The position numbers and the translations under genes were made by a program. This document shows, one piece after another, positions 1-9,311 of a stretch of DNA of 64,000 bases; the first letter of the stretch is position 1; each line of letters begins with the position of its first letter. The notes beneath the pieces were generated by a model. The model was given only the letters and a program-made list of their open reading frames with translations, searched no databases and had not been told where the DNA came from. Source of the DNA: Acinetobacter sp. ANC 3832 (GTDB lineage Bacteria; Pseudomonadota; Gammaproteobacteria; Pseudomonadales; Moraxellaceae); contig NZ_NEGJ01000004.1 in NCBI RefSeq assembly GCF_002135415.1, positions 1-64,000 of the forward strand. The letters are read 5' to 3'.

Positions 1-180
1 TTCCACAGATTCCACAGATTCCACAGATTCCACAGATTCCACAGATTCCACAGATTCCACAGATTCCACAGATTCCACAGATTCCACAGATTCCACAGAT
101 TCCACAGATTCCACAGATTCCACAGATTCCACAGATTCCACAGATTCCACAGATTCCACAGATTCCACAGATTCCACAGA
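1..180. repeat. 9-bp perfect tandem repeat, 20 copies
   Basis: The unit TTCCACAGA is repeated 20 times without a single mismatch and runs off the left edge, so the true copy number is unknown. It lies in frame inside the minus-strand CSD-like gene, where each unit reads TCT GTG GAA (Ser-Val-Glu). Perfect identity points to recent expansion by slippage. It is too short and spacer-free to be a CRISPR, and the unit is not a DnaA box (TTATCCACA). Confidence 0.97.
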
Positions 181-549
181 AGGAATTTCATGCCCTTGAC
201 CATGAAGCAACAGGAAATCTTTTAATTTCTGATGATAAAACTCAGCATCTGCTTCATCTTCTGTTTCAGGCTGGTGCTCTTTTTCAGATATTTTTCGTAA
301 TGCTTTTATATCTTTCTTATTATTGAAATAAAATGCATTTTTATGATCCAAACGTACAACTAGATGTATTTTCTCGGCCCCATTATTTTCGACAATCGTA
401 CATTTAACTCGTTCTCCAATTTGAGGAACAAGATTTGTATTTGGGAAGTCACTTAAGGCAAAGTCTAAAACTCGATTATTATGAAGTAAAACAATACAGC
501 CCTTATGTTCTTCTGTGTTGTAATTTTTTACTATACCTCTGTAAAACAT
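1..549 (-). CDS. Divergent cold-shock-domain-like protein with Ser-Val-Glu repeat tail (partial, C-terminus off window)
   Basis: The frame is open from an ATG at 549 to the window edge: 123 unique residues, then 20 copies of Ser-Val-Glu. Residues 1-68 align with the neighbouring CSD protein: GIVKNYNTEE matches GKIKQYNPEK, LSDFP matches ISDFP, and GERVKCTIVENN matches NERVKFAIAENG. The nucleic-acid-binding motif KGFGFIS of the neighbour is replaced by HKGCIVLL, and DIFFHIS by LDFALS, so binding by the usual aromatic face is doubtful. Residues 69-123 are charged and unassigned. The repeat tail would be acidic (one Glu in three). It may be a decaying paralogue or one that has changed role. The missing end cannot be judged; some Acinetobacter CSD proteins carry a C-terminal DUF1294 membrane domain, not seen here. 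Confidence 0.75.
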   Translation of the reverse strand, partial: MFYRGIVKNYNTEEHKGCIVLLHNNRVLDFALSDFPNTNLVPQIGERVKCTIVENNGAEKIHLVVRLDHKNAFYFNNKKDIKALRKISEKEHQPETEDEADAEFYHQKLKDFLLLHGQGHEIPSVESVESVESVESVESVESVESVESVESVESVESVESVESVESVESVESVESVESVESVE

Positions 550-584
550 AGTAATTTCTCTATCTTATTATAATATCTAAGCAA

Positions 585-610
585 TAAAAAAAGGAGGTTA
601 ATAACCTCCC
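585..610 (-). terminator. Rho-independent terminator
   Basis: Perfect 8-bp arms GGAGGTTA/TAACCTCC (593-609) are followed on the minus strand by a run of T (585-592). It lies between the upp-like remnant and the outer CSD gene, the same place the upp terminator takes in the intact copy. Confidence 0.8.
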
Positions 611-628
611 CTTCATAATACTCGATTT

Positions 629-680
629 TTAATCTTCTTGTACACTACCAAAATTTTGTAAACTGTATCACAGAAAGATA
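629..680 (-). pseudogene. Possible remnant of a second upp 3' end
   Basis: Read on the minus strand this stretch ends in a frame coding FGSVQED and then TAA, against FGSVQKD and TAA at the end of intact upp. By eye 19 of the last 24 bases match, and a GTGAT block and an AAAATTTTGGT-like block lie upstream with a one-base length difference. The frame closes at a TGA about 12 codons before the end, so nothing functional remains. The distance from this stop to the next CSD start (about 80 bases, with a terminator between) is the same as from intact upp to its CSD neighbour. Homology over such a short stretch is tentative. Confidence 0.4.
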
Positions 681-761
681 AAGCCTGAAATGATATAACC
701 TTTTTATCCAAATCGAGCTAAACAGATGCTGTAATATCATTTAAATTTCAGCATTTAACAA

Positions 762-1058
762 TCAACGTCTAAAATTAGACAACAATGATGTCGTGATTGA
801 TTTATTGTGCGTAGATACTTTTGATTTCTTCGCTTTTGCAGAATTATCTTCTACTCGCTCAATCTTAATAGCTTTAAATGCATTACCATTTTCAGCGATA
901 GCAAATTTCACTCTTTCATTTCGTTTTGGCTCACCTTCCGCTGCAGGAAAATCTGAAATATGAAAGAAAATATCGTCTTGTTCATGGATAGAAATAAAAC
1001 CAAATCCTTTTTCAGGATTGTACTGTTTAATTTTTCCTTGCTGTAACTCTAATTTCAT
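762..1058 (-). CDS. Cold-shock-domain protein
   Basis: This is a 98-residue protein with a single cold-shock (OB-fold) domain in residues 1-70, carrying both nucleic-acid-binding motifs KGFGFIS (RNP1) and DIFFHIS (RNP2). Family members bind single-stranded RNA or DNA and melt secondary structure. The C-terminal 30 residues are basic (KAKKSK) and ordinary CspA proteins lack them. The ATG at 1058 is preferred over an in-frame GTG three codons upstream because AGGGTGA lies at a proper distance before the ATG. It lies 3' of upp on the same strand, separated by a terminator, so it probably has its own promoter. The paralogue at 1-549 appears to be a duplicate. Confidence 0.85.
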   Translation of the reverse strand: MKLELQQGKIKQYNPEKGFGFISIHEQDDIFFHISDFPAAEGEPKRNERVKFAIAENGNAFKAIKIERVEDNSAKAKKSKVSTHNKSITTSLLSNFRR

Positions 1059-1100
1059 GAGCTTCACCCTATTCTATAAACGCTATAATCACAGTATATT

Positions 1101-1126
1101 AAAAAAGAGGCAATATTGCCCCTCTT
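1101..1126 (-). terminator. upp terminator
   Basis: On the minus strand an AAGAGGGGCAA arm pairs with TTGCCTCTT (two unpaired G) and runs into six T. It lies about 20 bases after the upp stop. Confidence 0.75.
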
Positions 1127-1145
1127 ATTGACTCAGTCGGAGAAC

Positions 1146-1781
1146 TTAATCTTTTTGCACTGAACCAAAGATTTTATCGCCAGCATCACCCAGACCTGGC
1201 ACGATGTAACCCTGTTCATTTAAGCCTTCATCCACCGATGCAGTGAAAATCGTCACATCGGGATGAACTGCTTCAACACGTTTAATCCCTTCAGGTGCAG
1301 CAACCAGTACCATCACACGTATATCTTTACAGCCACTTGCTTTTAACACATCAATCGCAGCAACCAAAGAACTACCCGTCGCTAACATTGGATCAATAAT
1401 CATCGCAATACGATTTTGTACATCTGGAACCAATTTTTTATAGTAAGTGCGCGCTTCTAAGGTTTCTTCATCACGCTCTAAACCCAATACAGAAACTTTA
1501 GCACTTGGAATCAGGTTTAGGAAACCTTCCAACATGCCAATACCTGCACGTAAAATAGGAACAACTGTAATTTTTTTACCAGCGATACGATCGACGGTAA
1601 CTTTACCCGCCCAACCATTTACTTCTTGATCACACATTGGTAAATCTTTAGTAGCTTCATACGTTAACAGCATGGTCACTTCCTGAGCAAGCTCACGGAA
1701 ATTTTTGGTGCTAATGTCTGAACGACGTAATAAACCAAGTTTATGACGAATGAGTGGGTGACGGATTTCTTGAATGGGCAT
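1146..1781 (-). CDS. upp: Uracil phosphoribosyltransferase
   Basis: Upp converts uracil and PRPP to UMP in cytosolic pyrimidine salvage. The protein has 211 residues, close to the family's usual 208-211. The PRPP-binding loop DPMLATGSS lies near residues 130-138, and the uracil-binding C-terminus has the family [12 protein letters not shown] motif. [12 protein letters not shown] is the conserved N-terminal core. The start [10 protein letters not shown] at 1781 fits family alignments better than the ATG seven codons upstream. It is a single gene between the nuo operon (terminator at 1848-1877) and the CSD gene. The 3' end may be duplicated at 629-680. Confidence 0.96.
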   Translation of the reverse strand: MPIQEIRHPLIRHKLGLLRRSDISTKNFRELAQEVTMLLTYEATKDLPMCDQEVNGWAGKVTVDRIAGKKITVVPILRAGIGMLEGFLNLIPSAKVSVLGLERDEETLEARTYYKKLVPDVQNRIAMIIDPMLATGSSLVAAIDVLKASGCKDIRVMVLVAAPEGIKRVEAVHPDVTIFTASVDEGLNEQGYIVPGLGDAGDKIFGSVQKD

Positions 1782-1847
1782 GGGGAGAATACCTAAAAAC
1801 ATAAAACATAATTTGATCTATTATAAATGTTTTTTATATTAAAAATA

Positions 1848-1877
1848 AAAAAAGCCCTCAATCAATGAAGGCTTTTT
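1848..1877 (-). terminator. nuo operon terminator
   Basis: On the minus strand an AGCCTTCA arm pairs with TGAGGGCT (one mismatch) around a 5-base loop, followed by a T run. It lies about 30 bases after the nuoN stop. Confidence 0.8.
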
Positions 1878-1902
1878 TGTTAACAACAATCGTTTTTATC
1901 GA

Positions 1903-3399
1903 TTAGTGCTGTTGGGTCAACATCATATGCAATGGCGATAAAATCTCAGATTTCAACGCAAAGCTAATGATTGGGTCTGGATATACACCAATAAGAAGCA
2001 CTAACAATGCAGCACCTAATACCATAATACCACCCACTTTTTGCCCCCAATGATCAACGGCATCAATACGTGGATTTTCAGGTGGCGTCATGTACATCAC
2101 AACCATGACACGTAAGTAATAATATAAACCAATACCACTACCCACGATCACCATTGCAGCCAAGAACCAATGTTGAGTTGTCACAGCAGCCATAACCACC
2201 ATGAACTTACCAATGAAGCCTGCTGTTAATGGAATACCTGCTAAAGACAACATCATCACAGTCAATGTCGCTGTTAACACTGGACGACGCCAGAACAAAC
2301 CACGATAGTCAGCCAGTGATTCTGCTTCATCTACGTTGTTATATGGGCTAGACATTAAAGCAACTGCACCGAATGCACCGATGGTTGTTAATGTATAAGC
2401 CACCACATAAACACTGACACTGCCCAAGCTTGCATACGTCATGCTCACAAGTGCAATCAGTAAGTAACCAAAATGAGCAATCGATGAGTAACCTAAAATA
2501 CGTTTTAAGTTGACTTGACGAACAGCCAATAAGTTACCCACAACAATCGAAAGTACCGCAATAATGGTAATAATCGTCACAACAGATGGGATTAAAATCG
2601 CACCTGAAGTAAGAACAAAACGTACCATTAAACCAATGGTTGCAACCTTAGCAACGGTTGCTAAGAACGTTGCAATTGGAGCAGGCGCACCTTGATAAAC
2701 ATCAGGTGTCCATTTATGGAATGGTGCAAGAGAAAGTTTGAAACCAATCGCAAAGATGATTAAACCTAAACCTAAAACCACCATTGGTTGTTTGATTGCT
2801 TCAAACAATGCTTGTACAGAATCATAGAATGACAATGAACCTGTGTATGCATATAGATAAGCCATACCCATCAACAACATTGCAGATGCAGTTGCAGAAA
2901 GTACGAGGTACTTAATCCCTGCTTCCAATGATTTTGAACGTTGATGCGTATATGCCAATAGACCATAAATTGGAATCGACATTAACTCTAAGCTAATAAA
3001 GAATGATGCATAGTGAGAGCTACTCACCATTAACATCGCACCAGCAACCGAGATCATCATCAAGATATACAGTTCTTCACGCTTATCTTTATAACTTTCA
3101 ATATAAGCATGTGACAAAGTGCAACATGCAAGCGCTGCAATAATCGTCATCAATTGATAGAACAATGTAAATGGATCAACCATAAACATGCCCATCACGT
3201 TGGATGGTGCAAAAGCACCACCAAACATCATGAATAAAATATTAATTGCTGCAAGGTTTAAACCCACAACTGACGCTGTTGCAATTAAATTATGATTACG
3301 TTTAATTGCAGTGAGAATCATCACAACAACCGCGGTCAAAGCCACGATCATTACAGGAGCCAATGGCATAAGTTCAGAGAATGAAATTGTGAAGTTCAT
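1903..3399 (-). CDS. nuoN: NADH-quinone oxidoreductase subunit N
   Basis: NuoN is one of three antiporter-like proton-pumping subunits in the membrane arm of complex I. The protein has 498 residues, about 14 predicted membrane helices and the proton-antiporter core (LSLAPFHKWTPDVYQGAP, then LGYSSIAHFGY). Lysines in these helices carry protons in the family. It is the last gene of the nuo operon, two bases after nuoM, and a terminator follows. Length and order match other gammaproteobacterial nuo operons. Confidence 0.97.
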   Translation of the reverse strand: MNFTISFSELMPLAPVMIVALTAVVVMILTAIKRNHNLIATASVVGLNLAAINILFMMFGGAFAPSNVMGMFMVDPFTLFYQLMTIIAALACCTLSHAYIESYKDKREELYILMMISVAGAMLMVSSSHYASFFISLELMSIPIYGLLAYTHQRSKSLEAGIKYLVLSATASAMLLMGMAYLYAYTGSLSFYDSVQALFEAIKQPMVVLGLGLIIFAIGFKLSLAPFHKWTPDVYQGAPAPIATFLATVAKVATIGLMVRFVLTSGAILIPSVVTIITIIAVLSIVVGNLLAVRQVNLKRILGYSSIAHFGYLLIALVSMTYASLGSVSVYVVAYTLTTIGAFGAVALMSSPYNNVDEAESLADYRGLFWRRPVLTATLTVMMLSLAGIPLTAGFIGKFMVVMAAVTTQHWFLAAMVIVGSGIGLYYYLRVMVVMYMTPPENPRIDAVDHWGQKVGGIMVLGAALLVLLIGVYPDPIISFALKSEILSPLHMMLTQQH

Positions 3400-3401
3400 G
3401 A

Positions 3402-5018
3402 TTATTGGATCTCCACATTTTGTTGTGAAACTACTTGTTGAGTAGTATCAACGATTTCTTGGACTGGAACAGGAATATAGCTATTCGCTATCCAAGCCAT
3501 ACTTGAGTTTGAAATATCAAGGAAAGATTGTGGATAGATACCGAGCCAAATTAGACCAAACGCACAAATCAGCAAAATCACAACTTCACGCGTATTCAAG
3601 TCTTTTAATGGACTTGTATAATGCTGTTTTTGCTCTTCGTTTGGTGTACCAAACAATGCTTTATGGATCAAGATTAAACCGTAAAGCCCTGCAAATACCA
3701 AGCTCACTGCAGCAAGAATGGTAAACATTGGGAATTTACCGAATGAACCCATAAGAATCAGGAATTCACCAATAAAGTTTCCTAGACCAGGAATACCCAC
3801 AAGCGCAGAAACGAAGAACATTAAGAAGAATGGTAAGTATTGGAATTGACCACGAATACCACCCATCAAACGTAAATCACGTGTATGTAAACGCTCATAC
3901 ACTTGACCACACATAATGAACAATGCAGCAGAGGATAAACCATGTGCCAACATCATGATCATTAAGCCTTGGAATGTCAGAACATTACCTGCGTAAAGCG
4001 CAAGTAAAACAAAGCCCATGTGTGAAATTGAGGTATACGCAAGTAAACGTTTCATATCAGTTTGTTGGAAAGCACACCAAGCGCCGTAGAACACACCAAT
4101 AAGACCCAAAATAATGGCAATATCTGCAAATTGTGCAGATGCAGCTGGGAAGAATGGAATTACGAAACGTAATAAACCATAAGCCGCAGTTTTAATTAAG
4201 ATACCTGCTAAGTCTACAGAACCTGCTGTAGGTGCTTGAGCATGTGCATCTGGTAACCAACCGTGTAATGGGAAAACTGGAAGTTTCACCGCAAAACCAA
4301 TAAACATACAAATCATTAACGCATAAGCAATATGAGGTGCTTGCTGATCTAATGTATTTGCCACTGCAAGTAAGTAGTTGTAATCGAAGCCAACCATACC
4401 TGTCATCATGTATCCATAAACCACAAGGCCTAGAATACCGATGAGCATGATCAAACCTGCTACTTGAGTATAGATAAAGAATTTAGTTGCAGCATAAACA
4501 CGAGATTTACCATCTGCACCTTTATGACCCCAAAGTGCGATCAAGAAATAGATAGGTACAAGCATCATCTCCCAGAAGAAGAAGAACAAGAACATATCAA
4601 TCGCAAGGAATACACCAATCACACCACCCAAAGACCATAAAAGGTTTAAGTGGAAGAAGCCTACATTCTTTTGGATCTCGCCCCATGAACAGCCCACTGC
4701 AAGTACACCCAGTAATGCAGTTAAGCCGACCATCAATAAAGATAAACCATCCATTGCTAAATGAATACTAATCCCTAAAGACTGAATCCATGGTAAATGA
4801 AACTCAGCAGCCCAAGTTGGCGCTTTTTGCCCCAACTGGTAAGTAAAATCACCTTGGTTCCAAAGCGCAATGGTTAAGCCTAATGTAATCAGCATACCAA
4901 CTAGCGCGATGTAACGCGGTAAGTGTTGATCGAGTCGATCTACAATCCAACACAGAAAACCAGCAATGAACGGTACGAGGATCAACGCAGGTAAAATCAA
5001 ATTATTTGAACTTTCCAT
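3402..5018 (-). CDS. nuoM: NADH-quinone oxidoreductase subunit M
   Basis: NuoM is the second antiporter-like membrane subunit of complex I. It has 538 residues, with the conserved FFFWEMMLVPIYFLI helix near residue 145, the VKLPVFPLHGWLPDAH loop, and LLAYTSISHMGF. The Glu in the WEMM motif and the Lys in VKLP are key proton-path residues in the family. It lies between nuoL and nuoN with gaps of 1-2 bases, so translation is probably coupled. Confidence 0.97.
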   Translation of the reverse strand: MESSNNLILPALILVPFIAGFLCWIVDRLDQHLPRYIALVGMLITLGLTIALWNQGDFTYQLGQKAPTWAAEFHLPWIQSLGISIHLAMDGLSLLMVGLTALLGVLAVGCSWGEIQKNVGFFHLNLLWSLGGVIGVFLAIDMFLFFFFWEMMLVPIYFLIALWGHKGADGKSRVYAATKFFIYTQVAGLIMLIGILGLVVYGYMMTGMVGFDYNYLLAVANTLDQQAPHIAYALMICMFIGFAVKLPVFPLHGWLPDAHAQAPTAGSVDLAGILIKTAAYGLLRFVIPFFPAASAQFADIAIILGLIGVFYGAWCAFQQTDMKRLLAYTSISHMGFVLLALYAGNVLTFQGLMIMMLAHGLSSAALFIMCGQVYERLHTRDLRLMGGIRGQFQYLPFFLMFFVSALVGIPGLGNFIGEFLILMGSFGKFPMFTILAAVSLVFAGLYGLILIHKALFGTPNEEQKQHYTSPLKDLNTREVVILLICAFGLIWLGIYPQSFLDISNSSMAWIANSYIPVPVQEIVDTTQQVVSQQNVEIQ

Positions 5019-5019
5019 C

Positions 5020-6909
5020 TTATTTCCCCACGACCTGAATTACGATCAAGATCATCAATAACACCACTACACCGAGTGACATACTTGATGCATATTCACG
5101 TAATAAACCTGTTTGACGTGAACTCGTAAACTTATTACCACCTTTAACAATTGCAGGTAATACAAGCCACAAGCCATCAATAGGATCACGACCAAGAATT
5201 TTCGCGATAAGTAAATATGGTTGAACAAATACGATGTTATAGAGTGAGTCGAAACCAAATGCATTACGACAAATAGAGACAAGACCCGCACCAAAAGATG
5301 TAGCAGCAAAGTTTTTCACAGCATTATAAGCAAATACAAATAACACCACGCCAACCACTAAGCCAACAAGTGCAATACCGACCGCAGTATATTCTGCAGA
5401 ATGCATACCATGCTCTAAGACTTCAGGAACATTAAATGCTGGAACTTTTGCAGCATTTAAAGCGTTCATTACTGGTGCTTTTAAGAAGTAAGCTAAACCA
5501 GTTGAAAGAACAGCTAAAATACCTAAAGGCAGCCAGTAAGTCGCACCTTTGATCGCATGATACGGCGTATTTTCTTTGCCAAAGAATACAACCCAAATTA
5601 AACGGAATGTATAAATAGACGTTAAGAATGCACCAGCAACACCCACCCAATATAACCAACCGTACATTGCAACCGATTGACCTTGAACCCAAACTGCACC
5701 CAAAATTGCGTCTTTCGAGAAGAAACCAATGGTTAAGAATGGGATTGCAGCAAGTGCACCACCACCAATCGCGAAACAAGCAAATAAGAATTTGTTATGC
5801 TTGAACAAGCCACCCATTTTGAAGATGTTTTGTTCGTGATGGTAAGCAAGAATCACAGCACCTGAAGACAAGAATAATAATGCCTTGAAGAATGCATGCG
5901 CCAACATGTGGAATAAACCTGCTTGGTACGCTTCAGCACCTACAGCCATAAACATATAACCCAGCTGACTCATGGTTGAGTAAGCCAAAATACGTTTGAT
6001 GTCTGTTTGAACCAAGGCAGCAAAACCAGCAACAAGTAATGTTACCGCACCTGTAATTGAGATAAATTGTAGTACTTCTGGTGCCATTTCAAACACAGAA
6101 AACATACGACAACATAAATAAACACCGGCTGTAACCATCGTTGCAGCATGGATTAATGCAGATACTGGTGTAGGACCAGCCATTGCATCAGCCAACCATG
6201 TTTGTAATGGAATTTGAGCTGATTTACCTGCTGCACCCAAGAACAACATCAATGCTGTCCAAATGGTTAAAGATGAACTTAACGTCATTACATGTGGTGC
6301 ATTTTCTACAATGGTACCAATGTGCAAAGTGCCAAACTGTTGATAAAGCAAGAACAATGCGATGAGTAAGAATACGTCACCAACACGTGTTACGGTAAAT
6401 GCTTTAATTGCAGCGAAACCATTTGACGGGTTTTTATAATAAAAACCAATCAATAAGTATGAACACAGACCTACGCCTTCCCAACCTAAGAATAGTAAAG
6501 CTAAGTTGTCACCTAATACGAGGATCAACATGCTTGCTACGAATAAGTTGAAGTAAGAGAAGAAACGTGCAAAGTCTTCTTCACCACGCATATACCACGT
6601 TGCAAAAACATGGATCAGGAAGCCGACACCTGTGATCATACCCATCATCAAGAGCGATAAGCCGTCTAGGTGTAAATTAATGCCAGGTGCAAAACCACCC
6701 ACATTAAACCAAGTCCATAAATGCTGAACGTAAAATGCTTCACCACTATTTGTAAAGGCAATACCCGCGATCAATGCAAATAATGCAGACAAACCCACTG
6801 AACCTGCGCCAATAATTGCAGACATATTTTCAGGAAGTTTGTTACGCCCTGCCGCTAAAAGGATGAAACCAATGAGCGGGAATAAAATCGTTAAAAATAA
6901 ATAACTCAT
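5020..6909 (-). CDS. nuoL: NADH-quinone oxidoreductase subunit L
   Basis: NuoL is the distal antiporter-like subunit of complex I, 629 residues long. It shows the [17 protein letters not shown] motif, then [20 protein letters not shown] and [13 protein letters not shown]. The C-terminal extension, which forms the lateral helix along the membrane arm in known structures, is present (last about 120 residues). The start overlaps the nuoK stop by four bases. Several long open frames lie across this gene in other frames and are shadows. Confidence 0.97.
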   Translation of the reverse strand: MSYLFLTILFPLIGFILLAAGRNKLPENMSAIIGAGSVGLSALFALIAGIAFTNSGEAFYVQHLWTWFNVGGFAPGINLHLDGLSLLMMGMITGVGFLIHVFATWYMRGEEDFARFFSYFNLFVASMLILVLGDNLALLFLGWEGVGLCSYLLIGFYYKNPSNGFAAIKAFTVTRVGDVFLLIALFLLYQQFGTLHIGTIVENAPHVMTLSSSLTIWTALMLFLGAAGKSAQIPLQTWLADAMAGPTPVSALIHAATMVTAGVYLCCRMFSVFEMAPEVLQFISITGAVTLLVAGFAALVQTDIKRILAYSTMSQLGYMFMAVGAEAYQAGLFHMLAHAFFKALLFLSSGAVILAYHHEQNIFKMGGLFKHNKFLFACFAIGGGALAAIPFLTIGFFSKDAILGAVWVQGQSVAMYGWLYWVGVAGAFLTSIYTFRLIWVVFFGKENTPYHAIKGATYWLPLGILAVLSTGLAYFLKAPVMNALNAAKVPAFNVPEVLEHGMHSAEYTAVGIALVGLVVGVVLFVFAYNAVKNFAATSFGAGLVSICRNAFGFDSLYNIVFVQPYLLIAKILGRDPIDGLWLVLPAIVKGGNKFTSSRQTGLLREYASSMSLGVVVLLMILIVIQVVGK

Positions 6910-7214
6910 CCGCGCATCTCACTAGCAGCATCCACATCCAAGTGATGGAAGCGATGATAAAACTGAAGGACGATCGCAAGACCAATACAAGCCTCTGCAG
7001 CAGCAAGTGTCAAAATCAAGATAAACATGATTTGTCCATCTGGTTGTACCCATGCGCTACCCGCCACAACGAATGCAAGCGCTGCTGCATTCATCATGAT
7101 TTCAAGGCTCATTAACATAAATAAAATATTACGTCGTACCATTACACCGTAAAAACCGAGTGCGAAAAGAATGGTCGCAACGATCAAACCATGTTCTAAA
7201 GGGATGTTGCCCAT
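6906..7214 (-). CDS. nuoK: NADH-quinone oxidoreductase subunit K
   Basis: This is a small membrane subunit of 102 residues with three predicted helices. The conserved glutamates of the proton path are visible ([12 protein letters not shown] and [12 protein letters not shown]). The start overlaps the nuoJ stop by one base and the stop overlaps nuoL by four, which suggests coupled translation. Confidence 0.97.
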   Translation of the reverse strand: MGNIPLEHGLIVATILFALGFYGVMVRRNILFMLMSLEIMMNAAALAFVVAGSAWVQPDGQIMFILILTLAAAEACIGLAIVLQFYHRFHHLDVDAASEMRG

Positions 7215-7735
7215 TATTCTTTTTCCTCTTCTGCACTTGATTCACGTTTGCCTAAGTGAAATGCTGCAACAAGGGCTGCAAGCAATAACATCGCGGCAAC
7301 TTCAACCAATAATAAGTACTGAGTAAAGAGTGCTTGACCAACAGCTTTAGGTCCTACAATTTGTGTTCCTAAAACTGCACCGTGTGTGGTGTAGTTCGAA
7401 CCCAGCATCCATACAAGAATTAAGCCGAGTAGGAAACTCATTAATGCAGGAAAGGCCCATGCATCTGAAGTCAGCCATTTGCGTTCTTGATCAACCGTAT
7501 GTTGACCGAGATTCAGCATCATCACCACAAATACGAACAGCACCATAATGGCACCCGCATAGACAATAATTTCAAGTGCTGCTGCAAATGGTGCACCAAT
7601 AATCATAAAAATACCTGCAACTGCGAGCAAAGAAACAATCAAGCTCAACAGTGCATGGACTGGATTCGTGTTTGTTACAACACGAACCGTAGAGATGATG
7701 GCCACAAGTGCCATCAAATAAAATGGCCACATCAT
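7214..7735 (-). CDS. nuoJ: NADH-quinone oxidoreductase subunit J
   Basis: This membrane subunit has 173 residues and five predicted helices. Helix 3, [22 protein letters not shown], corresponds to the strongly conserved helix with a pi-bulge in complex I structures. The C-terminus is acidic (SSAEEEKE). The start overlaps the nuoI stop by four bases. Confidence 0.97.
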   Translation of the reverse strand: MMWPFYLMALVAIISTVRVVTNTNPVHALLSLIVSLLAVAGIFMIIGAPFAAALEIIVYAGAIMVLFVFVVMMLNLGQHTVDQERKWLTSDAWAFPALMSFLLGLILVWMLGSNYTTHGAVLGTQIVGPKAVGQALFTQYLLLVEVAAMLLLAALVAAFHLGKRESSAEEEKE

Positions 7736-8274
7736 GGTAATAAGCTCCGTACGTCTACAGGTTTACTTTCTTTTTGCGCTTGACCTTTTTCTTTACCATC
7801 AATCGCCATACCAGTAACACGGTAGAAGTTATAGTCTGGGTATTTACCAGGACCAGAAATGAGTAAGTTTTCTTTCTCATACACTAAGTCTTGACGAACA
7901 TACTCACCCATTTCGAAATCTGGTGTTAATTGGATGGCTGTAGTTGGGCAAGCCTCTTCACACATACCGCAGAAAATACAACGTGAGAAGTTGATACGGA
8001 AAAACTCCGGATACCAACGACCATCATCTTTTTCAGCTTTTTGTAAAGAAATACAACCCACTGGGCAAGCAACTGCACACAGATTACATGCCACACAACG
8101 TTCTTCGCCATCTGGATCACGTGTTAATACAATACGACCACGATAGCGTGGAGGTGCGATCTGCTCACCTGGCACTTCTGGATATAAAATGGTGTCACGT
8201 TTACGTGTCACATGTGAGAAAACCATCCACAATGACCGTACGATTGACCCAACGCCAGCTAGAATTTTATACAT
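7732..8274 (-). CDS. nuoI: NADH-quinone oxidoreductase subunit I (two 4Fe-4S clusters)
   Basis: This is a peripheral-arm subunit of 180 residues that passes electrons through clusters N6a and N6b towards NuoB. Two ferredoxin-type motifs are complete: [15 protein letters not shown], then [15 protein letters not shown] about 40 residues later. The N-terminal amphipathic stretch sits on the membrane in known structures. An 18-base gap follows nuoH. Confidence 0.97.
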   Translation of the reverse strand: MYKILAGVGSIVRSLWMVFSHVTRKRDTILYPEVPGEQIAPPRYRGRIVLTRDPDGEERCVACNLCAVACPVGCISLQKAEKDDGRWYPEFFRINFSRCIFCGMCEEACPTTAIQLTPDFEMGEYVRQDLVYEKENLLISGPGKYPDYNFYRVTGMAIDGKEKGQAQKESKPVDVRSLLP

Positions 8275-8292
8275 TTTGTACTCCCTGCTGTC

Positions 8293-9309
8293 CTAGGCCG
8301 CTTGATTCATAAGAATCACAGCACCAGTTACCAAAAGGTTAACCAACGCCAGTGGCAAACATACCTTCCAACCAAAGTTCATAACTTGGTCATAACGTGG
8401 ACGCATTAATGCACCACGTGCTAAAACAAACATCATGACAAAGAATGCTGTTTTCACAATGAACCAGAAAGCTGGTGGTATAAATGAAATTTCTAAATTA
8501 AATGGTGCTAACCAACCACCGAAGAATAAAGTCACGATTAAAGCAGAGATTAAAATGATGTTGACGTATTCAGCTACGAAGAACATCCCCCACTTCATAC
8601 CACCATATTCTACGTGATAACCTTCAGCCAATTCTTGTTCAGCTTCTGGTTGGTCAAATGGATGACGATGCGTTACCGCAACACCCGCAACCACAAAAAT
8701 CATGAACCCAAGGAACTGAGGAATAATAAACCATACATCACGTTGTGCTTCTACGATGTCACGCAAGTTAAACGAACCTGCAATTGCAACAACACCCATC
8801 AACGAAATACCCAAGAACACTTCATACGAAATGGTTTGAGCCGCAGAACGTAGACCACCAAGTAATGCATATTTATTATTTGAAGACCAACCACCAAACA
8901 ATACTGCATAAACCGCAATACCCGCCATTGCCATAAAGAACAATAGACCGATACTCATATCGGCTACACCCATCGTCGGACTAACAGGAATAACCATAAA
9001 TGAAAGTACCGCAGTTGCCATCGCAACTGCTGGTGCTAAACGGAATGTTAATTTATCCGCAAATTTTGGTGTCCAATCTTCCTTGAACATGATTTTGAGC
9101 ATGTCAGCAACGATTTGGAACATCCCGCCAGGACCGACACGGTTTGGACCGTAACGGTCTTGCCATAGTGCCAATAAACGACGTTCAATAAACGACATCA
9201 ATGCAGCTAAAAGTACCACCACCAAAAGAATAACAATGGCTTGTACCACTGAATATGCAACTGGCCAATCTTGTGCCCAAGTCGGTAAGGCGCGTAAAGA
9301 TTCATTCAT
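8293..9309 (-). CDS. nuoH: NADH-quinone oxidoreductase subunit H
   Basis: NuoH (338 residues, about eight helices) forms the quinone chamber with NuoB and NuoD. The signature [11 protein letters not shown] follows the first helix, and the charged loop AEAEQEL-type segment ([20 protein letters not shown]) matches the family. It lies two bases from nuoG upstream and 18 bases from nuoI downstream. Confidence 0.97.
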   Translation of the reverse strand: MNESLRALPTWAQDWPVAYSVVQAIVILLVVVLLAALMSFIERRLLALWQDRYGPNRVGPGGMFQIVADMLKIMFKEDWTPKFADKLTFRLAPAVAMATAVLSFMVIPVSPTMGVADMSIGLLFFMAMAGIAVYAVLFGGWSSNNKYALLGGLRSAAQTISYEVFLGISLMGVVAIAGSFNLRDIVEAQRDVWFIIPQFLGFMIFVVAGVAVTHRHPFDQPEAEQELAEGYHVEYGGMKWGMFFVAEYVNIILISALIVTLFFGGWLAPFNLEISFIPPAFWFIVKTAFFVMMFVLARGALMRPRYDQVMNFGWKVCLPLALVNLLVTGAVILMNQAA

Positions 9310-9311
9310 GA

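Noticed and set aside
1..180. Tandem repeat as CRISPR array or replication origin iterons
   Set aside because: No spacers are present, the 9-bp units are adjacent, they stay in frame within a gene, and the unit differs from the DnaA box.
5067..5779. Open frames of 80 and 115 residues across nuoL
   Set aside because: They lie inside nuoL in another frame, have unusual composition rich in Cys and Trp, and have no ribosome sites.
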